Shown here: positions 24,270 to 34,293 of the stretch, in pieces
Layout of the letters: the number at the start of each line of letters is the position of its first letter
Numbering within the stretch: the first letter of the stretch is position 1
Source of the DNA: Flavobacterium soyae
GTDB lineage: Bacteria; Bacteroidota; Bacteroidia; Flavobacteriales; Flavobacteriaceae
Reading direction: 5' to 3'
Assembly (NCBI RefSeq): GCF_021245985.1
Contig: NZ_JAJQXA010000022.1
Coordinates: forward strand, 1 to 64,000
DNA length: 64,000 bases
Translations under genes and position numbers: made by a program
The notes under the pieces: model-generated
Seen by the model: only the letters and a program-made list of their open reading frames with translations
The model's database searches: none
What the model was told of the DNA's origin: nothing

Positions 24270-25145
24270 TTAGAACTCCAAATATAAACTAATTATTTTT
24301 GCTTTTTCAACAGGAAAACCTTTAATTTTTGACAAATCCTCAATATTATTGAAATTTCCATTCATACTTCTATATGTGACAATTTGTTTTGCAAGAAAAT
24401 ATTTAAAGTACGGAAATTGTGCTAATTCTTTTAATGTCGCGTCGTTTATGGCAATCTTCTTAAAACCTGCTGGTATAACAACCTTAAAATGGCTATTTAG
24501 CTGTGTTATAACTTCTGGCGAAAGTCCCCAAACTTCTTCGAGCTGTTCCATAGAAACAAAACCGCCTAAAGTTTCTTTCTGTTTTAATATTCTTGAAGAC
24601 AATGCTTCTCCAATACCATATATTGCAATTAAATCTTCCTGACTGGCTTCATTTATGTCTTTGATTATTACGTTTTCTTTTTTAGAAAATGTTTTTTGAA
24701 CATATTCTTTTTTCTCCGTCTTAAAGTCGTTTTTCTTTTGTGTCCAATCCGGGAATTTAAACAATGGAGACATTACCTTTAATAATGAATCTGAGATTTG
24801 AGTTACTTTTTGAAACTCTTCGGCTGAATTTACATATTTATCTTCTTTTCGGAATGCTAATAAACGGTCTATTTCTTCAACAGACATTCCGAGTTTGTAT
24901 CCTTTATAATCAGAAATGAAATTAGGATTAAAAGTATATACCTTATGTTTCTCATTATATTTTATCTCTTTCGCTGCATCAATTTCTTTTTGCAGGGACA
25001 GCCATTTATCTTCTTCAGAAAAAGTTTCTTCAGACTGATCGAAATCGGCAAAGAAATAAATTAACTGCAATGCGATAATAATTATAAAAAGTAAAAAAAT
25101 ACCAATTCTTTGCTGACTAGTAAATTTAAAAAATTGCTTGAACAT
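24270..25145 (-). CDS. Helix-hairpin-helix membrane-anchored protein (ComEA-like)
   Basis: A 291-residue protein with one N-terminal membrane span (about 14-32) and three helix-hairpin-helix units at about 76-130, 162-222 (with IYGIGEALSSRIL) and 232-290. HhH domains bind DNA backbone non-specifically; ComEA proteins use one to take up DNA. Three units on a membrane anchor are common in Bacteroidota, where the role is not established. It is 14 nt upstream of the acyl-CoA dehydrogenase on the same strand, so probably co-transcribed though functionally unrelated. Confidence 0.85.
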   Translation of the reverse strand: MFKQFFKFTSQQRIGIFLLFIIIIALQLIYFFADFDQSEETFSEEDKWLSLQKEIDAAKEIKYNEKHKVYTFNPNFISDYKGYKLGMSVEEIDRLLAFRKEDKYVNSAEEFQKVTQISDSLLKVMSPLFKFPDWTQKKNDFKTEKKEYVQKTFSKKENVIIKDINEASQEDLIAIYGIGEALSSRILKQKETLGGFVSMEQLEEVWGLSPEVITQLNSHFKVVIPAGFKKIAINDATLKELAQFPYFKYFLAKQIVTYRSMNGNFNNIEDLSKIKGFPVEKAKIISLYLEF

Positions 25146-25430
25146 CTTGAAATTTGTGGTTGTTATAAATGTATTGATATTATAAAAGGCATAAAATACG
25201 GGATAATATTTTTATTTATTAAGAAAAATACTAAAAATATTATTTTCTAAATTGATATACCTAACTTAATCGATATAATAGAGATTAAATAAACACAGCT
25301 TTAGCAGAACATTGATAACAGGAAAAATCAAAAAATTAAATATTTTATAACTTAAAATATGATTATTGTTTTTATTTTTTACAAAAAACGATACATTTGG
25401 AGCTTAATAACAATAAACCAATATTATAAT

Positions 25431-26882
25431 ATGTCAATTTGGAAAACTAAACCTCTTTCGGTCCTGCTTGGTGAAGCATCCGAATCTGAAAAAGGATTAA
25501 AAAGAACCTTATCTTCACGTTCGCTTGTTGCACTTGGAGTAGGAGCAATTATTGGAGCGGGACTATTTTCGCTAACAGGAATTGCAGCCGCCGATCATGC
25601 GGGTCCAGCCGTTACAATTTCTTTTATCTTAGCAGCAGTAGGATGTGCATTTGCAGGCCTTTGTTATGCTGAATTTGCTTCGATGATTCCGGTTGCCGGC
25701 AGCGCCTACACTTATTCATATGCCACTATGGGAGAATTTATGGCATGGATTATTGGTTGGGATTTAGTTTTAGAATATGCATTAGGCGCCGCTACAGTAG
25801 GTGTAAGCTGGTCCCGTTATTTACTTGAACTGCTTGCTAAATTTAATATTCATCTTCCTCCTGACTTAATTTGTTCTCCTTGGGAAACACTAACACTTAG
25901 TAACGGAACTGTTATTGAAGGTGGAATTATAAATCTGCCAGCTATATTTATCGTTTCATTACTTTCTTTATTATTAATTAAAGGAACAAAAGAATCAGCA
26001 ACAATAAATAACTTATTAGTTGTTGTAAAAGTTGCCGTTGTTATCATTTTTATTGTATTAGGATGGAAATTTATTGATCCAACCAACTACATTCCTTACA
26101 TTCCTAAAAACACAGGGGTATTTGGAGAGTTTGGATGGTCAGGTATTGCAGCTGGGGCTGGAACTGTATTTTTTGCTTTTATTGGTTTTGATGCTGTTTC
26201 TACTGCTGCTCAAGAAGCTAAAAATCCACAAAAAGGAATGCCTATTGGTATTTTAGGTTCATTAATTATCTGTACGCTTTTATATGTATTGTTCTCTCAC
26301 GTTATGACAGGACTTGTACCTTATTATAAATTTGCAGGAGATGCAAAACCTGCTGCAACTGCTTTTGCCGTAACGGGATATGATTTTTTACAAACTGGTT
26401 TAATTATTGCAATTTTAGCCGGTTATACTTCTGTAATGCTGGTTATGCTTATGGGACAAAGCCGTGTTTTCTATACAATGAGTAAAGATGGTTTATTACC
26501 TCCTTTCTTCAGTGAAATTCATGCAAAATTCCGTACACCTTGGAAAACTAATCTTTTCTTCTTAGTATTTGTTAGTTTGTTTGCCGGGTTTGTTCCTGTA
26601 AGCGACTTAGGACATATGGTAAGTATTGGAACCTTATTAGCCTTTGTGTTAGTTTGTATTGGTGTTATGGTAATGCGTAAAAAAATGCCAGATGCTCCAA
26701 GAGCTTTCAGAACTCCTTTGGTTCCATTTGTTCCAATTGCAGGAGTTGTAATTTGTTTAGCTTTAATGTATTCGTTACCAAACGAAAGCTGGGCTAGACT
26801 TGTTGTCTGGATGGCTTTAGGTATTCTTATCTATTTTGTGTACGGTAAGAAAAACAGTAAATTAAACAATCCGGAAAAATAA
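25431..26882 (+). CDS. Amino acid permease (APC superfamily)
   Basis: A 483-residue integral membrane transporter, about 12-14 predicted spans, of the cationic amino-acid transporter (YfnA/CAT-like) branch. The first span carries ALGVGAIIGAGLFSLTG, the substrate-binding unwound segment of the family, and GFDAVSTAAQEAKNPQKGMPIGI is the conserved TM6 region and following loop. The frame extends 24 codons further upstream, but the ATG at 25431 (MSIWKTKPLS) gives the usual cytoplasmic N-terminus. Single-gene unit with its own terminator. Confidence 0.92.
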   Translation: MSIWKTKPLSVLLGEASESEKGLKRTLSSRSLVALGVGAIIGAGLFSLTGIAAADHAGPAVTISFILAAVGCAFAGLCYAEFASMIPVAGSAYTYSYATMGEFMAWIIGWDLVLEYALGAATVGVSWSRYLLELLAKFNIHLPPDLICSPWETLTLSNGTVIEGGIINLPAIFIVSLLSLLLIKGTKESATINNLLVVVKVAVVIIFIVLGWKFIDPTNYIPYIPKNTGVFGEFGWSGIAAGAGTVFFAFIGFDAVSTAAQEAKNPQKGMPIGILGSLIICTLLYVLFSHVMTGLVPYYKFAGDAKPAATAFAVTGYDFLQTGLIIAILAGYTSVMLVMLMGQSRVFYTMSKDGLLPPFFSEIHAKFRTPWKTNLFFLVFVSLFAGFVPVSDLGHMVSIGTLLAFVLVCIGVMVMRKKMPDAPRAFRTPLVPFVPIAGVVICLALMYSLPNESWARLVVWMALGILIYFVYGKKNSKLNNPEK

Positions 26883-26904
26883 TTTTCTGAACACAAAATA
26901 AATA

Positions 26905-26946
26905 AAAAAGGATCATGAAGTTATAATTACTTTATGATCCTTTTTT
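26905..26946 (+). terminator. Terminator of the permease gene
   Basis: AAAAAAGGATCATGAAG / CTTTATGATCCTTTTTT hairpin 22 nt after the stop. The A/T flanks also allow function on the minus strand for the PspC gene. Confidence 0.82.
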
Positions 26947-26962
26947 ATGCTTAAATTTTGAA

Positions 26963-27190
26963 CTATAAATCGAAAACAGAAGTTCTTTTTGCCCGGATTA
27001 AATCTTTAAGGCGAATCCAGAAGGCCAATGTAAGATAGACTCCAAAACCTAAACCAGCTGTTACAAACGAAATGTAAATAAAAAACAATCTTACACTTGT
27101 TACACGCATTCCCAGTTTATCTGCAAGCCTTGACGATACATGAAAACCGTATTTTTCGAAAAAGAATTTTAGTTTTAAAATAGCTGACAT
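26963..27190 (-). CDS. PspC-domain membrane protein
   Basis: A 75-residue protein consisting of a PspC domain: an N-terminal amphipathic part with GFHVSSRLADKLGMRVTSVRLFF and one or two hydrophobic segments (about 31-56). Stand-alone PspC proteins are linked to envelope stress responses, but here there is no PspA or toxin partner in view. Exact function unknown. Confidence 0.8.
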   Translation of the reverse strand: MSAILKLKFFFEKYGFHVSSRLADKLGMRVTSVRLFFIYISFVTAGLGFGVYLTLAFWIRLKDLIRAKRTSVFDL

Positions 27191-27216
27191 CTTGATTTTA
27201 GATTTTAGGCTTTATC

Positions 27217-27232
27217 CTTCGACTTCGCTCAG
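27217..27232. repeat. CTTCGACTTCGCTCAG dispersed repeat, single copy
   Basis: One arm of the intergenic repeat that occurs as an inverted pair at 48462-48512. Here it lies between the PspC and DUF2851 genes and is followed by GATGACAAA. Confidence 0.75.
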
Positions 27233-27277
27233 GATGACAAAAGTACAAATTATCTCATTAATACATTTTCTAATTGC

Positions 27278-28549
27278 TTAATTATTTTTAAGCAGCTCTA
27301 ATCCTAATGCGCATTTTAAACAAGCTTTGTGGCTGCAATATTCATTTTTAAGTTCCAGTAATGTTTGGGTTTCAAATGCATTTTTAGATTTTATTCCGAA
27401 AGAAGTAAACTTGTCGATAATGGCATTTTTTTCTGGTGCAACTTCATTCATAAACTCTATTAAATCTTCAGAAACAGATTCTCCCATTATGGCAGAATAA
27501 GCAAACTGAATTGGAATTATAGTATTTATAATAACTAAATCAAGAAACGATTTGGATAATGTTTTCGTTTTCTTCGGGCTTTCTTTATCAAATTGATAAT
27601 GATTCTGCCAATATGGGCTTACAGAAACATTTAGCAGTTCATACACACTTTTAGCTGATTTTAAAGCAATTATTTTCGAAAACAAGTTTTGATGTTTATG
27701 ATACAAATTAGCCAGCTGAGAAAGCCTGATTGTTGGAAAATTATCTGGCCTGTGTTTAAAAAACTGAACGGGATCTATAAATGATTTTTCTAACTGATAT
27801 TTATGCAGCAGATAAAAATACCTAAACCTTAAATCTTTAAAATAAACATCTTCTTTTTCTCCATCCAGTAAATTTAAAGTTCCCAAAAGCAATGATTCCA
27901 GATTTTCTGCTTCAAAGCTTTCTTTTCTTATAATTGAAAAAGGAATTGATTTTGACATTTGAAGAAAAGCTGAACCATTAGTGTTTAAACCAAAATTCTT
28001 CGCCAAAAGGCAAAATAAAACTGCTTCCCAATCCTGATTTGTTTCTTCAAGCAATTTATAAACAAATCTCGACTTGCGCTCTAATCGCTCAAAAAACAAT
28101 CTTTCCTGCCAGTTTTTAAAAACAAAATCATCGATTTCATTTATTTGTTTTTCGCACGAAATCCAGGTTTTAGGAGAAAGCAGCGCATTGTAATTACCTA
28201 AAACTTCTTTTTCTACATAATCTTTAAGGACCAGAACTGGAATTTCAGTATTATTTTCTCTAAAAATTGCAGTATCGTTTTCCCAAACTACATGAAGAAT
28301 TACATTTTCGTAAGCGGCATCTTTTTCATGGTTGTGCAGATACCAATCTGAAGATTTTATGTGTATCTCTACATTCCCGGCCCATTTTTGATCGCCGATT
28401 TTAATATGAGCATTAAAAAAATCCGGCCCCGAAAGTTCTAAATAATCGCCGGTTTTAATAATCGTGATTGGTTCATTTTGAGTAGTTTTAAGATTCAAAG
28501 TATCAAACTTTTTGAATCTCCAGAGATAATGAAGAAAGTCTTCTTTCAT
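27278..28549 (-). CDS. DUF2851 family protein
   Basis: A 423-residue soluble protein of the DUF2851 family, well conserved in Bacteroidota. Recognised by the N-terminal MKEDFLHYLWRFKKFD and the GDQKWAGNVEIHIKSSDWYLHNH block (about 52-74), and the C-terminal Cys-rich CSHKACLKCALG motif (about 408-419), which may bind a metal. There is no assigned biochemical role. It is downstream of the cystathionine beta-synthase terminator, so probably separately transcribed. Confidence 0.88.
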   Translation of the reverse strand: MKEDFLHYLWRFKKFDTLNLKTTQNEPITIIKTGDYLELSGPDFFNAHIKIGDQKWAGNVEIHIKSSDWYLHNHEKDAAYENVILHVVWENDTAIFRENNTEIPVLVLKDYVEKEVLGNYNALLSPKTWISCEKQINEIDDFVFKNWQERLFFERLERKSRFVYKLLEETNQDWEAVLFCLLAKNFGLNTNGSAFLQMSKSIPFSIIRKESFEAENLESLLLGTLNLLDGEKEDVYFKDLRFRYFYLLHKYQLEKSFIDPVQFFKHRPDNFPTIRLSQLANLYHKHQNLFSKIIALKSAKSVYELLNVSVSPYWQNHYQFDKESPKKTKTLSKSFLDLVIINTIIPIQFAYSAIMGESVSEDLIEFMNEVAPEKNAIIDKFTSFGIKSKNAFETQTLLELKNEYCSHKACLKCALGLELLKNN

Positions 28550-28640
28550 TTTAGATTTTATATTATTACAAAAGCTAAAAGTACTAAATTTAATATTATT
28601 CTTACAAAAAAAATATATTATCTAATTTCAAGAAGAAAAA

Positions 28641-28679
28641 ATCCATAAACCTAATTGCAAAACAATCAGATTTATGGAT
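28641..28679 (-). terminator. Terminator after the cystathionine beta-synthase gene
   Basis: A 17-bp stem (ATCCATAAACCTAATTG against CAATCAGATTTATGGAT, two G-U pairs) with a short loop. TTTTTCTTCTT follows on the minus strand. Confidence 0.75.
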
Positions 28680-28701
28680 AAATTTTATATAAAGGCGTAT
28701 T

Positions 28702-30063
28702 TTATTTTATTGAGCCAATAATATCATATTTAGTAATAATATGGTGATTCCCGTTTCCTAAATCAACTAAAACGGCATCATTTTCTTTTGTAAATAATTT
28801 CGAAACTTCTTCGATTGGAGTTCCTAATTTTACAATTGGAAAAGGTTTTCCCATTACTTCTTTTATTGGTTTTTCGGCTACGTTTTTATCGGCAACATAG
28901 CTTCTAAACAAATCAGTTTCATCCACAGAACCAACAAATCCGTTGATATCAACAACCGGAATCTGCGAAATCTTATATTTACGCATACGTTCGATAGCAT
29001 GCGAAACTAATTCTTCTGTACGAACAACGATCAATTCTTTATCAATATGATCTTTAATAACATCTTCAGCCTTCGTAACGTTTTCTTCTAAAAATCCACG
29101 TTCGCGCATCCAGTCATCATTAAACATTTTTCCAACATAACGGCTTCCAGAATCGTGAAATAATACCACAACAACATCATCCGGTTTAAAATGCTCTTTT
29201 AACTGCAGTAAACCTTTAATACAAGCTCCGGCAGAATTTCCAACAAAAATTCCTTCTTCGAGTGCAATTTTTCTTGTATAAACTGCAGCATCCTTATCGG
29301 TTACTTTTGTAAAACCATCAATTAGAGAAAAGTCAACATTTTTTGGTAAAATATCTTCTCCAATTCCTTCTGTTATATAAGAATAGATTTCGTTTTCATC
29401 AAAAATTCCGGTTTCGTGGTATTTTTTAAAAACAGAACCATAAGTATCAATTCCCCAAATTTTAATGTTTGGGTTTTTCTCTTTTAAGTATTTTCCAACT
29501 CCGGAAATTGTTCCGCCCGTTCCAACTCCTACAACAAAATGTGTAATTTTACCATCAGTTTGTTTCCAGATTTCCGGTCCGGTCTGCTCGTAATGTGCCA
29601 ATGAGTTTGACAAATTATCGTATTGATTTACATACCAGGAATTTGGTGTTTCTTCTGCCAGACGCTTTGAAACTGAATAATACGAACGAGGATCAGTTGG
29701 TTCAACATCTGTAGGACAAACAACTACTTTTGCGCCAACAGCACGCAGGATATCCATTTTTTCTTTAGATTGTTTGTCTGAGATTACACAAATCAGTTTG
29801 TAACCCTTTATAATTGCAACAAGAGCAAGTCCCATTCCGGTATTTCCAGAAGTTCCTTCAATAATAGTTCCGCCTGGTTTAAGTCGGCCGTCAGCTTCGG
29901 CATCTTCAATCATTTTTACAGCCATTCTGTCTTTTACAGAATTTCCAGGATTAAAAGTTTCGACTTTTGCTAGTACTAACGCATCAATTTCAGCAACAAT
30001 TTTGTTGAGTTTTACCAATGGCGTATTACCAATTGTTTCTAAAATATTATTTGAAAAGTCCAT
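28702..30063 (-). CDS. Cystathionine beta-synthase
   Basis: A 453-residue PLP enzyme that condenses homocysteine (or activated serine) with serine or a thiol in transsulfuration. The PLP lysine is Lys44 in PGNSVKDR, and the phosphate-binding loop is TSGNTG (71-76). The C-terminal third (about 335-453) holds two CBS domains, the regulatory module that separates CBS from plain cysteine synthase. The preference for homocysteine over sulfide is inferred from the architecture. It lies 51 nt after the porin gene on the same strand. Confidence 0.9.
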   Translation of the reverse strand: MDFSNNILETIGNTPLVKLNKIVAEIDALVLAKVETFNPGNSVKDRMAVKMIEDAEADGRLKPGGTIIEGTSGNTGMGLALVAIIKGYKLICVISDKQSKEKMDILRAVGAKVVVCPTDVEPTDPRSYYSVSKRLAEETPNSWYVNQYDNLSNSLAHYEQTGPEIWKQTDGKITHFVVGVGTGGTISGVGKYLKEKNPNIKIWGIDTYGSVFKKYHETGIFDENEIYSYITEGIGEDILPKNVDFSLIDGFTKVTDKDAAVYTRKIALEEGIFVGNSAGACIKGLLQLKEHFKPDDVVVVLFHDSGSRYVGKMFNDDWMRERGFLEENVTKAEDVIKDHIDKELIVVRTEELVSHAIERMRKYKISQIPVVDINGFVGSVDETDLFRSYVADKNVAEKPIKEVMGKPFPIVKLGTPIEEVSKLFTKENDAVLVDLGNGNHHIITKYDIIGSIK

Positions 30064-30114
30064 TTTTATTTAAATTTAATATTTGGTTTTTTAGGTAAAG
30101 CTACGCTCAGTTTT

Positions 30115-32094
30115 TTATTGGAAGAAATTCCAAACTAAACCAAATCTGATAACAAAATCACGATACGGATTATTAGGTGCAGAGTAATAATTACTGCTGG
30201 AAAATAAAGCATTTAAATGTTCTCCTTTAAGATAAAAACGAGTTTGACGAATCCTTGCATTTAAGAAAACATCAAAAGTGGCATAATTTCCAATTTCTTT
30301 TTTATCCTGCACAAAAAACTCCCCAATTACCGGGTTATAATCGTTAGCATAATATTTAGTAAAGTAATTAAATACAATTCCTGCCTGAGCATATAATGCT
30401 TTTTTGAAATAATGATTTGAATAGTAGAATGTATTTCTGGTTACAAAATCAGGTACATTTAAAATCAAATCTGATTGATCTACTTTTTGATATAAAAGTG
30501 TATTGTCTAAGGCAAATTTTCCGAATTTAAATTCTTTATTCGCCTTTATTTCTAAATAATTAATTGCATTTCCGTATTGGGCCGGGCTTATAATTTGGGT
30601 TCTAACTGCATCCTCTTCATCATCAGATACATCTTCAAAATACAAATGATCTTTTAAAACAGTATAGTTAACTTCGGCATTTAACCAAGGTGTATAAATA
30701 TTGGCCCCTAACGAATTGATTTTTTCATTTTTAAAATCATTCGACCAGTTGTAGGATACATAACTGCTTTGGTACAAGTTATAATTGTTGTTTGGCAGTT
30801 TATTAATGTTTCTGTATCTAAAATCAAACTGAATCTTCTTGCTTAAAGTATAACGCAGTTTTGCATCAAGATCAGAAAGAGATTGATTTGTAATAGATCT
30901 TGTATACAGGAATCGGCCATTCCATTTATTTTTTTGATATTCATACTGACCGCCTACATTGTTAATCTGTAGAAATAAATTATCCTGAATAGTTCTTCCA
31001 TCTTTAAAAATAATAATTTTATCGTATTGATAATTAGACCTGTAATCATCAACAAAGAAATTAAACTTTCCTAAAAGAGAATTTTCATAAGCAGCTCCAA
31101 CTTTGTTATAAAGTCTTTCAAAATGTGTTTGATCGTTTATATTACTGGTCACATACGATTCACCAAAACGTTTTACAGGATCTTCGATTCCGTCAACCGC
31201 AGAAAGTACTGTTGGCTGGTTGTATTCAAAAAATTTATTCTCGTAATTTAATTGATGGTTTATATATAAATTATTGTCTCCATGTGTAGGATTTATTCTA
31301 AAAGCATGATCAAAAAACAAACGTCTTCCTTTTAAAAATGACTTCGCATCTGTTAAATAAACCTGCAGACGCTGACGGTTTTTAAAATCGGGATCGTCGC
31401 TTTCAAAATCTTCCGTAGTGGTAATCCCTCCGTTTTCTTCATTCGAATTATCCTGATACGTATAATGTGCATTCAGTGCATACCTTCTGCTGGTAGTTGC
31501 GTAACTTGTTGTAAATCTAAAATTTCCTGCGCTGACCAATTGGTTTATATAATCTCCTTCTGAACGTAAACCTTTGTATGCAATAGAAAAATTAAGATTT
31601 TTAGAAACATTCAGCGTTATAAACGAATCAACATTTTGCCCTTTATTAATAGTTGTATTAAAAAACAGTTCCGTAAAAGGTGTCGCCGCAGAGTAATATC
31701 TAACTTCGTCTGCCTGTATATAATTAGAATGCATGGCACTAAAACCAATTTCCGGATACGGTGAAAAACTCGTTAAACTATATTGTAATGTATTTAACGG
31801 CTGACCAATATTCGAAAATTCTAAAAGCCCGAAAAGATCTTTTCTAAGATGATTTTGTTTATAAGCACTTTTTATTGTCAGCGAAGTATCGGCATAAATA
31901 GTATCATGTTCAAGCGTAATAATTTGATACTGATCTATTGTTGCAATTTTTGCCTTCTTCTTTTTAACAGTATCTGTTATACTGGAATATTGCGTATTCA
32001 TATCTAAATTATTTTTAGAAGCTGGTTTTGGTTTTTCCTGAGAAAACAATAATGCTGGTACAATTAATAGATATAGAAAAATGAATATTCTCAT
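30115..32094 (-). CDS. Putative outer-membrane porin
   Basis: A 659-residue exported protein with a cleavable signal peptide (residues 1-18, ending LLFSQ) and a long series of alternating amphipathic beta strands ending in an aromatic-rich RFGLVWNFFQ, the usual C-terminal barrel strand. It matches the flavobacterial 'putative porin' group; no TonB box or plug domain is seen. The cargo is unknown. It is first in a minus-strand pair with cystathionine beta-synthase, with a divergent promoter region shared with rnhB. Confidence 0.8.
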   Translation of the reverse strand: MRIFIFLYLLIVPALLFSQEKPKPASKNNLDMNTQYSSITDTVKKKKAKIATIDQYQIITLEHDTIYADTSLTIKSAYKQNHLRKDLFGLLEFSNIGQPLNTLQYSLTSFSPYPEIGFSAMHSNYIQADEVRYYSAATPFTELFFNTTINKGQNVDSFITLNVSKNLNFSIAYKGLRSEGDYINQLVSAGNFRFTTSYATTSRRYALNAHYTYQDNSNEENGGITTTEDFESDDPDFKNRQRLQVYLTDAKSFLKGRRLFFDHAFRINPTHGDNNLYINHQLNYENKFFEYNQPTVLSAVDGIEDPVKRFGESYVTSNINDQTHFERLYNKVGAAYENSLLGKFNFFVDDYRSNYQYDKIIIFKDGRTIQDNLFLQINNVGGQYEYQKNKWNGRFLYTRSITNQSLSDLDAKLRYTLSKKIQFDFRYRNINKLPNNNYNLYQSSYVSYNWSNDFKNEKINSLGANIYTPWLNAEVNYTVLKDHLYFEDVSDDEEDAVRTQIISPAQYGNAINYLEIKANKEFKFGKFALDNTLLYQKVDQSDLILNVPDFVTRNTFYYSNHYFKKALYAQAGIVFNYFTKYYANDYNPVIGEFFVQDKKEIGNYATFDVFLNARIRQTRFYLKGEHLNALFSSSNYYSAPNNPYRDFVIRFGLVWNFFQ

Positions 32095-32265
32095 TTGATG
32101 GCTTTATATGTAATTATTTCGACAAAATTTGTTGAGCAAAGGTAAAAGATAAATATGTATAAATAAAAAAACACTTCAATTTATACAATTACCTTAGCAG
32201 ACAGTATGAAAACGAATATTTTTACATAAAATTTTATGATATTTGCCTTTTAAAATTTCAAAAAA

Positions 32266-32934
32266 ATGCTTGCAAAAAATTTCTCGGGATTTGTTTTAGA
32301 AACTGGAACTGACGAGGCTGGCCGCGGCTGTCTTGCAGGACCTGTAACTGCTGCAGCCATAATTCTGCCTGAAGATTTTGAGCACGAAATTTTAAATGAC
32401 AGTAAACAATTGTCTGAAAAAATGAGGTTTTTTTTAAAGCCAATTATCGAAAAACATGCAGTTTGTTTTGCTGTAACACATTTGTTTCCAGATGAAATTG
32501 ATGAAATAAATATCCTGAATGCTTCGATGAAAGGAATGCAGGAATGTATTTTAAAATTAAAACATGTTCCTGAATACATTATTGTTGATGGAAACCGCTC
32601 GCTGAATGCAAAACTTGGCCTAAAAAACACTTTTGGAAAGCAATTTTCTAAGGAAGAAATTGCATTACTAAAATCAATACCAAATAAAAGTATTATAAAA
32701 GGCGATGCAAAATTCCTGAGTATTGCTGCAGCTTCTGTTTTGGCAAAAACCTATCGGGATGAATATATGGATCAAATTCACGAAGAATTCCCTATGTATA
32801 ACTGGAAAAAAAATAAAGGTTATCCAACAAAAGAACACCGCGAGGCCATTAGAAAATATGGTCCAACAAAATACCACCGAATGAGTTTCAGGCTTTTACC
32901 GGATCAATTAGAACTCAATTTCTTTGAGGAATAA
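32266..32934 (+). CDS. rnhB: Ribonuclease HII
   Basis: A 222-residue endonuclease that cuts RNA in RNA-DNA hybrids and removes misincorporated ribonucleotides. The GTDEAGRGCLAGPV block gives catalytic Asp16 and Glu17; IIVDGNRSL and KGDAKFLSIAAASVLAKTYRD supply the other conserved residues. The C-terminal KHGPT-type motif reads RKYGPTKYHR. Length is normal. Confidence 0.96.
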   Translation: MLAKNFSGFVLETGTDEAGRGCLAGPVTAAAIILPEDFEHEILNDSKQLSEKMRFFLKPIIEKHAVCFAVTHLFPDEIDEINILNASMKGMQECILKLKHVPEYIIVDGNRSLNAKLGLKNTFGKQFSKEEIALLKSIPNKSIIKGDAKFLSIAAASVLAKTYRDEYMDQIHEEFPMYNWKKNKGYPTKEHREAIRKYGPTKYHRMSFRLLPDQLELNFFEE

Positions 32935-32967
32935 AAAAGACTTAGCAAATTAGATAAGTCTTTTTTA
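32933..32967 (+). terminator. Terminator of rnhB
   Basis: AAAAAAGACTTA / TAAGTCTTTTTT stem starting at the rnhB stop codon. Confidence 0.82.
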
Positions 32968-33042
32968 TTGAAATTCTTTATTAACTAAAAACTTTAAAAA
33001 CAGAAACATAACATTGTATACGGTCATTAAACTTCCCGTATG

Positions 33043-33897
33043 CTATTTTCTGCTTTTTAAGAATTCTGCAAATTGTTTGGTATCAAAATAAAATGGTCTG
33101 ATTGCGGTAATTTTTCCGTTTTTTAGATCAAAATGTTCTGAAATGGGCATAGAAAGTGTTTTACCGGATTTTTTTGCTTTACATTTTATTGTAAAATAAA
33201 TAATCACTCCATTTTTTGTCGCATCGCTAAAATAAACCGGTTCTTTTTCTATTTCCAAGTCAAAAAACTCATTAGATTTTGCATACATCTTCGTCCATTC
33301 ATTAAACCCAGCATACGTTCCGCCATAAGGCAGTCCTTCTGCCTGACTGTAAATTGCACCATCTTCTATTAACGCTGCCATTTTAATAAAATCTCTGGTT
33401 TTAAAAAGACATTCATAATATTGCGCGACAACCTTAAAATTATCGGCCTCAATATTTTGCAAAACTTCAGCCTCAGACAAAGTAACATCTGTATTCCAAA
33501 AACCGATAATCTTACTTACCTGACCTTTACCGTTTAATCTGGCAAAATCACGACCTCCCATTATAGGCTCTTTTTTCTTTGAATCAATAATTTTCCAGTC
33601 CCAGGTTACATAATTGTCTTTTACAACTTTTGCCCCCGATGTTAATACGGCATCAGGAAACTTTTTATAAAACTCATTTATAACATTATTTAAAGCAGCC
33701 TGTCCTTTTATAGAAGCCGAAGGGTCTTCAAAAGTACTATCGTCCAGCCAGATTGTTTTAATCAGTTTTAATCTTGCATCACTATTTTTCTCCTGCCAAG
33801 CTTTTTCATAAACCGCAATTGGATTTAATTTATCTTTCTTTTGAGCAAAAAGACCATTAAGCATAAATAGGAAACATACAAAGTAGATTTTTCTCAT
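33043..33897 (-). CDS. Exported protein with two NTF2/SnoaL-like domains
   Basis: A 284-residue protein with a signal peptide (about 1-19, ending LFAQ). Two cone-shaped alpha+beta NTF2-like (SnoaL) domains can be read, about 25-140 and 150-280. Each starts with a helix and DARLKLIKTIW- or FVKVVAQYYECLF-like segments and ends in a beta sheet with HFDLKNGKITAIRPFYFD. The fold hosts enzymes, binding proteins and toxin immunity proteins; no catalytic set is evident, so the function is unknown. Periplasmic location is likely. Confidence 0.75.
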   Translation of the reverse strand: MRKIYFVCFLFMLNGLFAQKKDKLNPIAVYEKAWQEKNSDARLKLIKTIWLDDSTFEDPSASIKGQAALNNVINEFYKKFPDAVLTSGAKVVKDNYVTWDWKIIDSKKKEPIMGGRDFARLNGKGQVSKIIGFWNTDVTLSEAEVLQNIEADNFKVVAQYYECLFKTRDFIKMAALIEDGAIYSQAEGLPYGGTYAGFNEWTKMYAKSNEFFDLEIEKEPVYFSDATKNGVIIYFTIKCKAKKSGKTLSMPISEHFDLKNGKITAIRPFYFDTKQFAEFLKSRK

Positions 33898-34293
33898 AGG
33901 TCGTTAGATTATATTTGGTTAAAGCTTATCTTAAAGTATAAAACCAAATTTACCATAAAAACATTAGAAAACCACGATATTCCTGTAATTTGCTGTCAAT
34001 TTAAAATCTTGGTCCTTAGCTGGACATTTTTAGATTTTATGCAATAATTCTTTTTTAAAATAAATTTCTATTGAAAAACAGAAACTACATCAATCAGTTT
34101 AAAAGTATTTTTAAGTTGATTTTCCCATTCTGAAACACTTTCTGCCGAAGCTCAGTCAGCCTTATCAAAATAAAAATGCTGTTTTATTTTTGGCGAAATA
34201 GAAGTGCTAAAAAACAGTTTCAAATGCTGAAGGAACCGCAATTCTATAATTGTTATTTTCTTCAGCATTTTTCATACTATATATTTCAGAAGC
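33898..34293. other. 396-bp intergenic region
   Basis: Spacer between lipB and the NTF2-like gene (both minus). It contains the possible decayed reading frame listed separately (34068-34268). The rest is AT-rich without clear elements. Confidence 0.5.
34068..34268 (-). pseudogene. Possible remnant of a small gene with an in-frame TGA
   Basis: Starting at ATG 34268, 25 nt downstream of lipB, a frame of 66 codons is interrupted only by one TGA at codon 39. The second half (ASAESVSEWENQLKNTFKLI) has protein-like composition. It could be a recently broken small gene or chance; no family is recognised. Confidence 0.25.

Noticed and set aside
32250..32630. 126-aa minus ORF opposite rnhB
   Set aside because: Antisense shadow of the RNase HII gene.
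33043..33897. NTF2-like protein considered as an immunity protein of a toxin system
   Set aside because: No toxin or secretion-marker gene adjacent and the protein has its own signal peptide; fold alone is not enough.
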